A stretch of DNA of 24,317 bases from positions 1-24,317 of the forward strand of contig NZ_JAKDJE010000046.1 in assembly GCF_030454045.1 (NCBI RefSeq). Reading direction: 5' to 3'. The notes under the pieces are model-generated. The model saw only the letters and a list, made by a program, of their open reading frames with translations. It ran no database searches and had not been told where the DNA came from. Both the position numbers and the translations under genes were made by a program. Each line of letters starts with the position of its first letter. The stretch's first letter is position 1. Origin of the DNA: Psychrobacter sp. (lineage in GTDB: Bacteria > Pseudomonadota > Gammaproteobacteria > Pseudomonadales > Moraxellaceae). Below are positions 8,966-17,216 of the stretch, piece by piece.

Positions 8966-8992
8966 ATTTATTCAAAGGTGGCAATAAAACGA

Positions 8993-10780
8993 CTATGATT
9001 TCACCAGTTTTACCAATGGTGCATAGCCCGATTGCGGCATCACACTCACTGGTATGAACTGTAGCGCCCCGCCATTGATACAATAACGCAGCCCGCCACG
9101 GTCTTTTGGACCATCAGGAAATACATGACCCAGATGTGAATCTGCTACGCGCGAGCGCACCTCAGTACGTACCATATTGAATGCCGTATCTTGATGCTGA
9201 GTAATCACTTGCATATCAATGGGCTTGGTAAAGCTTGGCCAGCCGCACCCTGACTGATATTTATCATTCGACAAAAACAGCGGCTCACCGCTCACCACGT
9301 CGACATAAATCCCTGGTGCAAATAAATCATCATATTCATGACTAAAGGCGCGCTCCGTCCCAGCCTCTTGCGTGATATTGTATTGCGCTTTGGTCAACGT
9401 ATTCTTTAGCGCATCTTTGTCAAATTTAGCATAGCGCTTGGGATCTAACGTCTCAGCAATAGTCTCAACTGGCGCAAGCTTGGTGCGAGCTGCCCCTTCA
9501 GGCTTATCATCTGCTAAGCTCAAATCAATATGACAATAGCCATTTGGATTTTTTGCCAGATAATCCTGATGATACATCTCAGCCAAATAAAAATTATCTA
9601 AGGGCTCATTTTCGACCACGACTTTTTGCTCGTACTTGCTTTGTACACGCTTGAGCGCAGCATCAATCACTGCCTTGTCTGCCTTATCGGTATAATATAC
9701 CCCTGAGCGGTACTGGACGCCGCGATCATTGCCCTGTTTGTTTAGGCTTGTGGGATCGACAACGCGGAAGTAATACTCCAAAATAGTATCGAGGTCTGTT
9801 TTGTCCGCATCATAGATGACTTTTACCGTTTCTGCATGTCCTGAGCCACGAATGACTTGCTCGTAGCTTGGATTGGCTGTATCGCCATTGGCATAGCCTG
9901 ATACAGCATCAACCACCCCTACGATGCGCTCCATATAGGCTTCAACGCCCCAAAAACACCCTCCTGCAAGGTAAATTGAGCGGGTGTTAATAGGCTTGCC
10001 TTTATCATTGTAATATACGCCATCTTTTTGCTTGATGGCTTCAATTTTATTATCGTTAGAGGCTTGTATGTTGGCAGGTTTGGCGTTGCCTGATTTTAGC
10101 TCAGCAAAGCCATTGTCGGCATTTTCTGCCAGTGCGTAAGCTTGCTCTGCTGATATATTGCCTTTTACAAGATGTGCCAGATTGCCATTTTTATCAAGAA
10201 TGGCCCAGCTTGGATAGACCTGCACGCCAAGCTTATTGATAAGCTCACCTGAGGGATCTGCCAACACGGGCAAGTTTGGGTAGTCAGCTTGTACGCCCGC
10301 ATACCAAGTACTAAATTCACCATCAGCTTTTTCATTGAGATGACCGGGGCTGGCGACTGTCACCACGTTTAAGCCTGAAAACTTAGGATCAGTGCGCCAC
10401 GTCCCAGTCTCCTCTAATGTACCCAAACATAACGGGCACCAGCTTGCCCAAAATTTTACTAAGGTCGGCTTATTCGGATCAAGCACTGCCGCACCTGTGT
10501 CGCCTAAGCCCTTTGTTAGCTGCGGCAATGCTTGCATTTTTTTGAGCATATCGGAGGGCAACATGTCACGCGAGCTGGTGACGCCAGTATTTTGACTACC
10601 TGATTTGGTGCTGCTACTTGCATTATTTTCTGCATTACTCATCTGACCACAAGCGACCAGTATCCCTGCACTCAATACCGTTGTCATGCTAAAGGCGCTA
10701 ACATTTTTTAGCCAGCTTGGTGAGCGAGGTTTCTTAATTTCTTCATGATTACTATTTTTTTGATTGTTTTTATATGACAT
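8993..10780 (-). CDS. msrAB: Secreted thioredoxin-MsrA-MsrB fusion, methionine sulfoxide reductase (PilB-like)
   Basis: This 595-residue three-domain protein repairs both epimers of methionine sulfoxide outside the cytoplasm. Residues 25-44 form a hydrophobic export segment ending in LVAC (Cys44), a possible lipobox, after a long basic N-terminus. A TlpA-like thioredoxin domain (about 75-220) has WCPLC with Cys115 and Cys118. MsrA follows with GGCFWG (catalytic-type Cys275) and GYCH (Cys416). MsrB has SGCGWPSF (511-518) and RYCIN with Cys567. The Zn-binding CxxC pairs of many MsrB proteins are absent. The order matches Neisseria PilB, where the thioredoxin domain regenerates the Msr domains. 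AAGGAC sits 7 bases before the ATG, and a terminator follows the gene. Confidence 0.93.
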   Translation of the reverse strand: MSYKNNQKNSNHEEIKKPRSPSWLKNVSAFSMTTVLSAGILVACGQMSNAENNASSSTKSGSQNTGVTSSRDMLPSDMLKKMQALPQLTKGLGDTGAAVLDPNKPTLVKFWASWCPLCLGTLEETGTWRTDPKFSGLNVVTVASPGHLNEKADGEFSTWYAGVQADYPNLPVLADPSGELINKLGVQVYPSWAILDKNGNLAHLVKGNISAEQAYALAENADNGFAELKSGNAKPANIQASNDNKIEAIKQKDGVYYNDKGKPINTRSIYLAGGCFWGVEAYMERIVGVVDAVSGYANGDTANPSYEQVIRGSGHAETVKVIYDADKTDLDTILEYYFRVVDPTSLNKQGNDRGVQYRSGVYYTDKADKAVIDAALKRVQSKYEQKVVVENEPLDNFYLAEMYHQDYLAKNPNGYCHIDLSLADDKPEGAARTKLAPVETIAETLDPKRYAKFDKDALKNTLTKAQYNITQEAGTERAFSHEYDDLFAPGIYVDVVSGEPLFLSNDKYQSGCGWPSFTKPIDMQVITQHQDTAFNMVRTEVRSRVADSHLGHVFPDGPKDRGGLRYCINGGALQFIPVSVMPQSGYAPLVKLVKS

Positions 10781-10972
10781 GACATGTCCTTGTTACGAAT
10801 GGTGCGAGTTTTGGCAACCATGAGCGATAAATAGCTCAAAATTCTATTATGAGGGAACTCAAGTTAAAGAGATGAAACGTTGGGGAATGAGGGAGAGACA
10901 GTAATTCAGATCGTTGAAATGCATTAGTTCATCTTAATAGTATACAACGCTACTGGAGCCTGCTTTAATAGT

Positions 10973-10997
10973 AAAGTGTTGATTACTACACTTTTTT
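10973..10997 (+). terminator. Plus-strand terminator-like hairpin with no plus-strand gene in front
   Basis: AAAGTGT (10973-10979) pairs with ACACTTT (10988-10994) around an 8-nt loop, and the plus strand continues with T's to 10997. The adjoining genes are both on the minus strand, and in that direction no T-run follows. It might still serve the ABC importer operon weakly, or end an unannotated plus-strand transcript. Confidence 0.35.
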
Positions 10998-11052
10998 AAC
11001 AGGGTAGTAAGAGTGCTGATAGAGAAGTGTCTGACACCCTCATCAGTCCCAG

Positions 11053-11946
11053 TTAAGCTTTGGCACGCATAAACTGCTCGACATAGTCATCAGCAGGATT
11101 GTGTCGCAGATCGTTTGGCGTCCCTGTTTGTATCAAGCGTCCGCCATTTAAAATACTGATGCGCTGACCAACTTTAATAGCCTCGTCGATATCATGGGTG
11201 ATAAAAACGATGGTTTTGTTCAGACGCTCTTGTAGTTCTAATAATTGATCTTGCAACTGGGCGCGGATGAGTGGATCAAGCGCAGAGAACGCCTCATCCA
11301 TCAATAAGATGGGGTTGTCCGTTGCTAGCGCACGAGCGAGCCCAACACGCTGCTGCATCCCACCTGATAGCTCGTCCGGATAACTGTGCTCTAGGTTGGT
11401 CAGCCCCACTTCATTGAGCCAATAACGCGCGATCTCATGACGCTCGCTCACACTCATTTTGCGGACACGTAGACCATAAGCCACATTTTGCATCACCGTC
11501 ATGTGCGGCACTAAGCCGAAATGCTGAAAAACCATACTGACTGTCTGCTGGCGGTAGTGCTGCAATTGTTTATCATTAAGCTCTAAAATATTGATAGCAT
11601 TAGATGAGCTTTCGTCTACTGGCGCAGTGTTTGCCTGAGTATTATCCTTGGCATGCGTTTTGGTATTGACCGTCGTGTTAACCCATATCTCCCCGCTGGT
11701 TGGATCAATCAATCGATTGAGATGACGTATCAAGGTCGACTTGCCAGAGCCTGACAACCCCATGATGCAATGCAGCTCCCCTGCCTTGATATTCAAGTTG
11801 ATATCGTAGAGCCCCACCGAGTAGCCGGTTTGTTCTTTAACTGCAACGCTATCCATACCCTCAGCCAGTAACGCCATTGCAGACTGGGCTTGCGTGCTAT
11901 TGGCATTATAGATTTTACTGATATTTTTTAGCTGGATATGATTCAT
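11053..11946 (-). CDS. Glycine betaine/choline-type ABC importer, ATP-binding subunit (ProV/OpuAA-like, no CBS domains)
   Basis: This ABC ATPase drives quaternary-amine uptake at the inner membrane. Walker A GLSGSGKS is at 63-70, Q-loop region VFQHFGLVPHMTV at 139-151, signature LSGGM at 193-197, Walker B ILLMDEAFSALDP at 213-225, and switch His in FITHDIDEA at 248-256. The N-terminal GMDSVAVKEQTG and the HFGL motif are typical of ProV/OpuAA rather than other importers. At 297 aa it lacks the C-terminal CBS pair found in ProV (about 400 aa) that senses ionic strength in OpuA. Residues 91-118 are a Thr/Asn/Ser-rich insertion. It is 64 bp downstream of the permease gene, same strand. Confidence 0.9.
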   Translation of the reverse strand: MNHIQLKNISKIYNANSTQAQSAMALLAEGMDSVAVKEQTGYSVGLYDINLNIKAGELHCIMGLSGSGKSTLIRHLNRLIDPTSGEIWVNTTVNTKTHAKDNTQANTAPVDESSSNAINILELNDKQLQHYRQQTVSMVFQHFGLVPHMTVMQNVAYGLRVRKMSVSERHEIARYWLNEVGLTNLEHSYPDELSGGMQQRVGLARALATDNPILLMDEAFSALDPLIRAQLQDQLLELQERLNKTIVFITHDIDEAIKVGQRISILNGGRLIQTGTPNDLRHNPADDYVEQFMRAKA

Positions 11947-12010
11947 CGTGACTCTCGCTATTTGCTTGATTTTTTATGCTGGCTTTACTCATTGACTATT
12001 GGACAAGTTT

Positions 12011-13942
12011 CTACCCAATCGGACGCCTGCCTGCTTTGATCGTTTTTTGACGAGCACGCTTTCCTTGTCCAAAGGCTTGGGTAATACGGTCGATGATAAT
12101 GGCGACGATAACGATCGCCGTACCTGCTTGTAAGCCTTGCCCGATATTAAGCGTTTGGATAGATTGCAATACATCTTCACCAAGTCCCGGTGCCCCAATC
12201 ATCGAGGCCAGTACCACCATCGCAAGTGACATCATGACCGCCTGATTAATACCTGCCATAATACTGGGCAGTGCTTGTGGCAGCTTGATCCAAATGAGCA
12301 GCTGTAAATGCGTACTACCAAAAGAGCGTCCTGCCTCGACCATTTCATGATTCACTTGGGTAATACCCAGCGTTGTCAGACGAATCAGTGGCGGCAACGC
12401 ATAGATAACCGTGGCAAATAACGCAGGCACTTTACCAATACCAAATAGCATCAACACGGGTATAAGATACACAAAGCTTGGCATCGTCTGCATCACATCA
12501 AGTACTGGCGTCACAATCTTGCGTAGCAGCTTGCTACCCGACATGGCAATACCGATAGGAATTCCGATCACCACCGTGACCAATACTGACACGATGAGTA
12601 ACGCTAAGGTATCAATCAGCGCGCCCCATAACCCAAAAGCACCAATCAAAAACAGCCCCGCGCCGCATGCCAGCGCAAACCAAATCTTGCGTACACCAAA
12701 CCACGCCAATACAGCCACCAAGGCGATAATCAGCCAAGGCGGAATAATCGTTAATAATCGCTCAATGGGTAAGAGCAAGTACGTAAGTGTCACCGTGCTA
12801 ATAGTGCGAAATACGTCTCCGTAGTTTTGGACAACGCTTGATAAGGCATTGTTGAGCGGGGTCTCAAGCGACCACGAAGGGAAGCTGGATGAGAGTGCTG
12901 ATTGATCACTACGAGAGGCAGCTGTATCAGCAGTGATAGCAGCACCGTTTAAGCTAATGCCGAGCTTAGTCGCAAGATTGGTAGCAGCTTCCTCAGACAA
13001 CCAACCGCGCCAAACGTCTGGGTTATCACGCAAAAATACCAACGCCTGCTCATCGCCACTACGCTTACCCTCACTCATCTCCAAGATAGCGCCGTTCAGC
13101 TCATCAGGCGTAAACTGTATCTTTTTGAAGACCTCTGCCAGCTCAGGGTTAGATTCGATAAATGGGGTAGATACGGCAATACCTAGCGGCGATACGGGAA
13201 AGCCTGATACGCAATCAGATGTACCGTCAGCGAGTAATAGGTCTTGCCAGCAGGCATCTTTGTGATCTGGGAACTCCAAAGCAGCAAAGTCATACTTTGC
13301 CATTAGGCCCGTGGGCTGCCAGTAGTAAAACAATAGCGGCTTGTGCTGTTCAAAAGCAGAGGCGATTTCGGCATCGAGCGCAGCGCCCGTACCGGGATGA
13401 GCATTGTTAAAAATACTATCAAGCCCCGTATTTTTTAACAGACGCGTATTAAAAATCTCACAGGTCCAGCCAGAGGGACAGTTCATAAAGCGAGATTTGC
13501 TCGGATCTTCAGGGTCTTTGAATAGATCAGCATATTTGGGCAAGTCTTGATAACGACGTAGCCCTGGGTTTTCTTCTAGTACATATTTTGGGACATACCA
13601 CCCTTGGGTCGCACCGCCTTTGAGTGTATCGCCAATGACGGCCACTTTGTTCTGCTCGATGGCATCTTCCATGATTGGTGAGCGTCCAATCCACTGCTCA
13701 CCGATGATCTGAATATCGTTTTGAGACAATGCGGTCTCAAGCGCAGGTCCTGCTCCTGGCACTTCTTCTACCGTACAACCGTAACCCTCTTCAGCAATAT
13801 ATTTAAGTACCCCAGAGGTAAACTGTCCGCTCTCCCACGTCAGTGCGCCAAACTTGATCGGTGACTCACAAGCTGCGGATGCTGATAAAGGCAGCAACAA
13901 TGCGCTCATACACAGTAAGCTTAATGCAATCCATTGGCGCAT
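12011..13942 (-). CDS. Fused substrate-binding protein/permease of a glycine betaine/choline-type ABC importer
   Basis: The 643-residue protein combines two functions. Residues 1-24 are a Sec signal ending in ASA. Residues 25-320 are an OpuAC-type binding domain (FGALTWESGQ, EQWIGRS, FMNCPSGWTCE, YYWQPTGL), with Trp and Tyr residues suited to caging a quaternary amine. After a Ser-rich linker (330-360), about 385-640 is a ProW-like permease of six or more membrane segments with the EAA loop HEMVEAGRSFGS (532-543) that docks the ATPase. GIPIGIAMSGS and VLDVMQTMPSFVYLIP are typical of ProW/OpuAB. The fusion tethers the binding domain to the outer face of the membrane. AGGAC lies 6 bases before the ATG. 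It is first in the operon. Betaine, choline or carnitine are all possible substrates. Confidence 0.92.
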   Translation of the reverse strand: MRQWIALSLLCMSALLLPLSASAACESPIKFGALTWESGQFTSGVLKYIAEEGYGCTVEEVPGAGPALETALSQNDIQIIGEQWIGRSPIMEDAIEQNKVAVIGDTLKGGATQGWYVPKYVLEENPGLRRYQDLPKYADLFKDPEDPSKSRFMNCPSGWTCEIFNTRLLKNTGLDSIFNNAHPGTGAALDAEIASAFEQHKPLLFYYWQPTGLMAKYDFAALEFPDHKDACWQDLLLADGTSDCVSGFPVSPLGIAVSTPFIESNPELAEVFKKIQFTPDELNGAILEMSEGKRSGDEQALVFLRDNPDVWRGWLSEEAATNLATKLGISLNGAAITADTAASRSDQSALSSSFPSWSLETPLNNALSSVVQNYGDVFRTISTVTLTYLLLPIERLLTIIPPWLIIALVAVLAWFGVRKIWFALACGAGLFLIGAFGLWGALIDTLALLIVSVLVTVVIGIPIGIAMSGSKLLRKIVTPVLDVMQTMPSFVYLIPVLMLFGIGKVPALFATVIYALPPLIRLTTLGITQVNHEMVEAGRSFGSTHLQLLIWIKLPQALPSIMAGINQAVMMSLAMVVLASMIGAPGLGEDVLQSIQTLNIGQGLQAGTAIVIVAIIIDRITQAFGQGKRARQKTIKAGRRPIG

Positions 13943-13961
13943 GCTTTGTCCTATTTATTGT

Positions 13962-13990
13962 TTTGTACTGGCATGAAAGAAGTATCACAA
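13962..13990 (-). promoter_or_regulatory. Candidate sigma70 promoter of the ABC importer operon
   Basis: On the minus strand TTGTGA (13990-13985) and TACAAA (13967-13962) are spaced by 17 bp, about 20 bp upstream of the start codon. The elements match consensus at 4 of 6 positions each, so this is a moderate candidate. No osmotic control element could be recognised. Confidence 0.4.
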
Positions 13991-14193
13991 CCACAGAGCA
14001 TCACGATGTCATATTGACTCACAACATCTATGAATCATTCACTGTTGTTTAGACTTACTACAAAGTGTAGCGACTTATAGGAGTAATAACAAATGTTTAT
14101 TTGTCGATTGCTGAGATGATCGAACCTCATGCCTTGCAGATATAAACGCTATCATTGATAAATCTTTTCCCAATGCTAACCTTTGATTTTTTG

Positions 14194-14227
14194 ACAAAAA
14201 AATAGCACCTATTTTGATAGATGCTAT
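14194..14227 (-). terminator. Intrinsic terminator of the aldehyde dehydrogenase gene
   Basis: Arms 14202-14212 and 14217-14227 enclose the loop. On the minus strand ATAGCATCTAT / ATAGGTGCTAT pair fully with one U-G wobble around CAAA, followed directly by seven T's. The equivalent plus-strand pair would be a C-A mismatch. It lies about 60 bp past the ALDH stop. Confidence 0.85.
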
Positions 14228-14288
14228 AGATATAGGTATCGAATGAAGAGAGTTCAAAATCAATTTTTGAATAACTCCCATAGAGCCA

Positions 14289-15773
14289 TTATTTCAAAAA
14301 CAATGCCATCGCCTTTTTAAACAGACCACCATAAGGCGGCAATAAGAAATTGAGACCATTTAGCTTGGTCTGTACAAAGATAGGTTTCATATGGCTCAAA
14401 CGCTCAAAGCCCGCTTTGCCATGGTATGCGCCTGTACCAGAGTCACCAACCCCACCAAACGGTAAGTCATGCTGGGCCACATGAATGATCACTTCATTGA
14501 TACATAGACCACCAGAGACGGTATGATTGCGCACATTTTCGATATAGCTGTGGTTGTCGCTAAAGACATACAGCGCTAATGGACGTGGACGCGCGTTGAC
14601 GAAAGAAATCGCATCATCCAATGTCTCATAATGCACCAATGGCAAAATCGGGGCAAAAATCTCGTTTTGCATCAGATCGCTATCAGGCGCAGGCTCACTC
14701 ACGATCACAGGTGGCATTAGACGCGTTTCGATATTGGGCTCAACTGCAGTAAGTGCGTGTATCTCAACACCTGTTAGCGCGTCTAGGTAACCCTTGACCC
14801 GTTTAAACTGCTCACCATTGATAATGCGTGAATAGTCTGGATTGTTTTCGATATTGGGATAGTGCTTTGCCATCCACTCTTTTGCCAAGTGGATAAACTG
14901 CTCATGATATTGACGTTGAACCAATACATAATCTGGGGCAATACAAGTCTGACCTGCATTGAGCGTCTTGCCCATCATGACACGGTTGACCACCGACTCT
15001 AGATTGGCATCATCCAATACAATTACTGGTGACTTACCGCCAAGCTCAAGCGTCACTGGTGTCAAGTTAGGCGCGGCGGCAGCCATCACCTTTTTGCCTA
15101 CAGCAGTCGAACCCGTGTATAGCAAGTGGTCAAATGGTAACTCACTAAAGGCAGCAGCAATATCAACCTCGCCCAGTACCACACAGATCATATCTGGCGA
15201 AAAATAACGAGAAATGGCATCAGCAAATGTCTGAGCAAACTGCGGCGCAGCTTCGCTCATTTTGACCATGATTCGGTTGCCCGCGGTGATTGCATCAATC
15301 ATCGGACCAATTGCCAAAAACAGCGGATAATTCCAAGGCACCATGATACCGACCACCCCCAATGGCTGCGGCTGAATCTCGTTGTGAGCGGGCATATATA
15401 GAGGTGAAATAGGCGCACGATACGTTTTCATCCATTTTTTGCCGTGCTTTTTGGCATGACTGATACCGGTGAAGCTCGGGAACAGCTCGGCAAACTGAGT
15501 CTCTGATTGGCTACGATATCCAAAGTCTGCGCTGATTGCTTTTGCAAAGCTTTCTTGATTGTCGCTCAACATCACTTCTAAATTATCTAGCTGAGTCTCA
15601 CGAGTGCCCCAGTCATTGATCGGCCGCGTACGGCTCAATGTTTGCAGGCGTGAGAATTGAGATTTCATCTCATCGATGGTTTTTGCGGTACTCAACGCTT
15701 CAGGCATACGCTGCAGCGCAAAACCTGCATCGGTTGGTGCCTGCTCATGGGCATGTTGGTTGCTATCTGTCAT
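14289..15773 (-). CDS. Coniferyl-aldehyde-dehydrogenase-like NAD(P)-dependent ALDH
   Basis: The 494-residue enzyme oxidises an aldehyde to an acid. Catalytic-type Glu243 is in TLELGGKSP and Cys277 in NAGQTCIAPD. MVPWNYPLFLAIGP (144-157) binds the cofactor. HDLPFGGVGDSGTGAYHGKAGF near the C-terminus is typical of the class-3-like and coniferyl branch (CalB). The usual family name is coniferyl aldehyde dehydrogenase, but in bacteria without lignin metabolism these enzymes probably act on fatty or aromatic aldehydes. The nearby acr1-type gene, which makes fatty aldehydes, makes this worth noting. The C-terminus (LLPPYGGLFKKAMALFLK) is hydrophobic and basic and could touch the membrane. AGGAA sits close before the ATG. 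Monocistronic, divergent from lipB. Confidence 0.88.
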   Translation of the reverse strand: MTDSNQHAHEQAPTDAGFALQRMPEALSTAKTIDEMKSQFSRLQTLSRTRPINDWGTRETQLDNLEVMLSDNQESFAKAISADFGYRSQSETQFAELFPSFTGISHAKKHGKKWMKTYRAPISPLYMPAHNEIQPQPLGVVGIMVPWNYPLFLAIGPMIDAITAGNRIMVKMSEAAPQFAQTFADAISRYFSPDMICVVLGEVDIAAAFSELPFDHLLYTGSTAVGKKVMAAAAPNLTPVTLELGGKSPVIVLDDANLESVVNRVMMGKTLNAGQTCIAPDYVLVQRQYHEQFIHLAKEWMAKHYPNIENNPDYSRIINGEQFKRVKGYLDALTGVEIHALTAVEPNIETRLMPPVIVSEPAPDSDLMQNEIFAPILPLVHYETLDDAISFVNARPRPLALYVFSDNHSYIENVRNHTVSGGLCINEVIIHVAQHDLPFGGVGDSGTGAYHGKAGFERLSHMKPIFVQTKLNGLNFLLPPYGGLFKKAMALFLK

Positions 15774-16168
15774 TGATCTTCCTTGTCGTGCTCATATGAT
15801 GTCACATGGTCACTATGTTTATTGAATTATGGTGTTACTTTGTTAGTCAGACGCGCGCATCCGTTATATGCCCTGACCGTACATTTTATTCGGTTTTGCT
15901 TATCAAACTTTAATGTAGCGCATTGACTGCGCAATGAACAGCTTCTTTGGTTGACTAGTGCGTCTGTACTAGTGTTGTCTACCTATCAGCTAACTCAATG
16001 ATATATAAATATTTTTATGGATCCTTCATGACTTTTCACCCTTAGTATTTAACTGTCTTTTAGACTGCGTGATAGCATATAATCTTTGAGCGATACCTGC
16101 CAAAACTGCTACACTAGCCATCGGCATCCTCCGCCTTTACACTGGACAATCATAAGACAGACACGCTC
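15774..16168. other. Divergent intergenic region between ALDH gene and lipB (395 bp)
   Basis: This shared control region contains GCGCATTGA / GCGCAATGA direct repeats at 15918-15926 and 15929-15937, overlapping CATTG / CAATG inverted arms, and ACTAGTG twice (15954-15960, 15968-15974). A TATAAT lies at 16078-16083 before lipB. I see no ORF or RNA gene. Confidence 0.5.
16078..16083 (+). promoter_or_regulatory. Candidate -10 element for lipB
   Basis: A perfect TATAAT lies 86 bp before the lipB ATG. No good -35 hexamer is found at 16-18 bp spacing, so only the -10 is proposed. Confidence 0.35.
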
Positions 16169-17023
16169 ATGCAAAACGACACACAACCGCTCAATGACAT
16201 GCTGATCAGTAAATCTCTGTCAGCAGCCGATTATGTTCCCACTCTCGATGCCATGCTGTCACGTACTCTCGAACGTATCGATCTAAAAAAACAGCAAGGA
16301 CTGCGCACGCCTGATGAGTTATGGATCGTTGATCACAACGATGTTTATACGCTTGGACAAGCAGGCAAAGAAGAACACATATTGCAGCGCACCGACACGC
16401 CTATCATCAAAACCGATCGCGGTGGTCAGGTGACATGGCACGGTCACGGACAATTGGTGATTTATTGGTTATTTGATCTCAGTAGTCTCAAATGGAGTGT
16501 GCGCCATCTTGTCTCCCATGCTGAACAAGCGATCGAAGACGTCGTTAATGACTGTCTGCATAGCTCGCCATCTAGTCGTGACAATATCAGTGCCCACGCC
16601 CGCCGTGATGCACCTGGCGTTTATATGTATTCTGACCCCACTGTAGCGGATGACAGTAGCAATGCTAATAGCAACTCGCTAGATGACAAATCTCTTGATA
16701 ATAAGATTATGCTTGGAAAAATAGCGTCGTTGGGCTTCAAGATTAAGCATGGCTTTAGCTATCATGGTATCGCAATTAACTTAGACTGTGATTTGTCAGC
16801 ATTTAATGCTATCAATCCTTGCGGTTATGCGGGGATGCAGATGTTGCGCTTGTCTGATTTTGTGGCCATGCAGACAGATTCAGAGCAAAAAGAGTCAGAA
16901 ACACAAACGACTCAACAAATCAGCGACGCATTAAACTACAAGATAGTTACTCAAAAACTTATCGATAATATCGCCAAACGTCATGCTGGACTGATTGAAT
17001 TACGAGCAATAGCGCCAAAGTGA
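16169..17023 (+). CDS. lipB: Octanoyl-(acyl carrier protein):protein octanoyltransferase LipB
   Basis: LipB transfers octanoate from acyl carrier protein to lipoyl domains of enzymes such as pyruvate dehydrogenase, the first step of lipoate assembly. ELWIVDH (50-56), TLGQAGKEEHIL (61-72), DRGGQVTWHGHGQLVIYW (83-100), RRDAPGVY (145-152), KIASLGFKIKHGFSYHG with Lys184, and NPCGYAGM with Cys218 form the full active-site set. At 284 aa it exceeds the usual 210-230 because of two low-complexity insertions: a Ser/Asn/Asp-rich one at about 156-179, just before the Lys184 motif, and a Gln/Thr/Glu-rich one at about 235-252. The start has weak ribosome-binding support; Met11 (16199) aligns better with E. 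coli LipB's beginning. Confidence 0.92.
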   Translation: MQNDTQPLNDMLISKSLSAADYVPTLDAMLSRTLERIDLKKQQGLRTPDELWIVDHNDVYTLGQAGKEEHILQRTDTPIIKTDRGGQVTWHGHGQLVIYWLFDLSSLKWSVRHLVSHAEQAIEDVVNDCLHSSPSSRDNISAHARRDAPGVYMYSDPTVADDSSNANSNSLDDKSLDNKIMLGKIASLGFKIKHGFSYHGIAINLDCDLSAFNAINPCGYAGMQMLRLSDFVAMQTDSEQKESETQTTQQISDALNYKIVTQKLIDNIAKRHAGLIELRAIAPK

Positions 17024-17035
17024 GTTTTGAGTCCA

Positions 17036-17062
17036 TTTTTGCATAATCTTTTTTTGCATAAT
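17036..17062. repeat. 12-bp direct repeat after lipB
   Basis: TTTTTGCATAAT occurs at 17036-17047 and again at 17051-17062, beginning about 13 bp past the lipB stop and upstream of the ppa promoter. It may reflect slippage or a binding site. Confidence 0.5.
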
Positions 17063-17110
17063 ATCTTGCACGCTTAGACTTAAGCATTAAGAGAAAATTT
17101 AGACCAAACT

Positions 17111-17119
17111 TGTTATAAT
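17111..17119 (+). promoter_or_regulatory. Extended -10 promoter of ppa
   Basis: TGTTATAAT combines the TGn extension (17111-17113) with a perfect TATAAT (17114-17119). There is no good -35, as is common for extended -10 promoters. The predicted transcription start is near 17126, giving a leader of about 90 nt. Confidence 0.6.
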
Positions 17120-17143
17120 CGCACCCAGTACAAATCGGGTGCG
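17120..17143. promoter_or_regulatory. GC-rich inverted repeat over the predicted ppa transcription start
   Basis: CGCACCC (17120-17126) and GGGTGCG (17137-17143) are perfect arms around 10 nt. They directly follow the -10 hexamer, so the site spans the predicted start. It could be an operator or, if the start is slightly further upstream, a 5' mRNA stem-loop. Confidence 0.5.
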
Positions 17144-17216
17144 GTAAAAATTTTGCAGTATCCCCAGCTACATCAATCATTCAAACCTCTAAAACAAAAG
17201 CAAATTGGAGTATTTC

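Larger units (their letters stand above)
13943..14288. other. Intergenic region upstream of the ABC importer operon (346 bp)
   Basis: This stretch carries the importer's promoter candidate near 13962-13990 and the ALDH terminator at 14194-14227. Between them (about 14000-14190) there is AT-rich sequence with no ORF that I believe and no clear repeat. Confidence 0.6.

Noticed and set aside
12411..12824. 137-codon plus-strand open frame inside the ABC permease region
   Set aside because: It lies antisense to a conserved transporter gene, and its composition (Asn/Ile/Thr/Pro-rich) follows from the opposite-strand codons.
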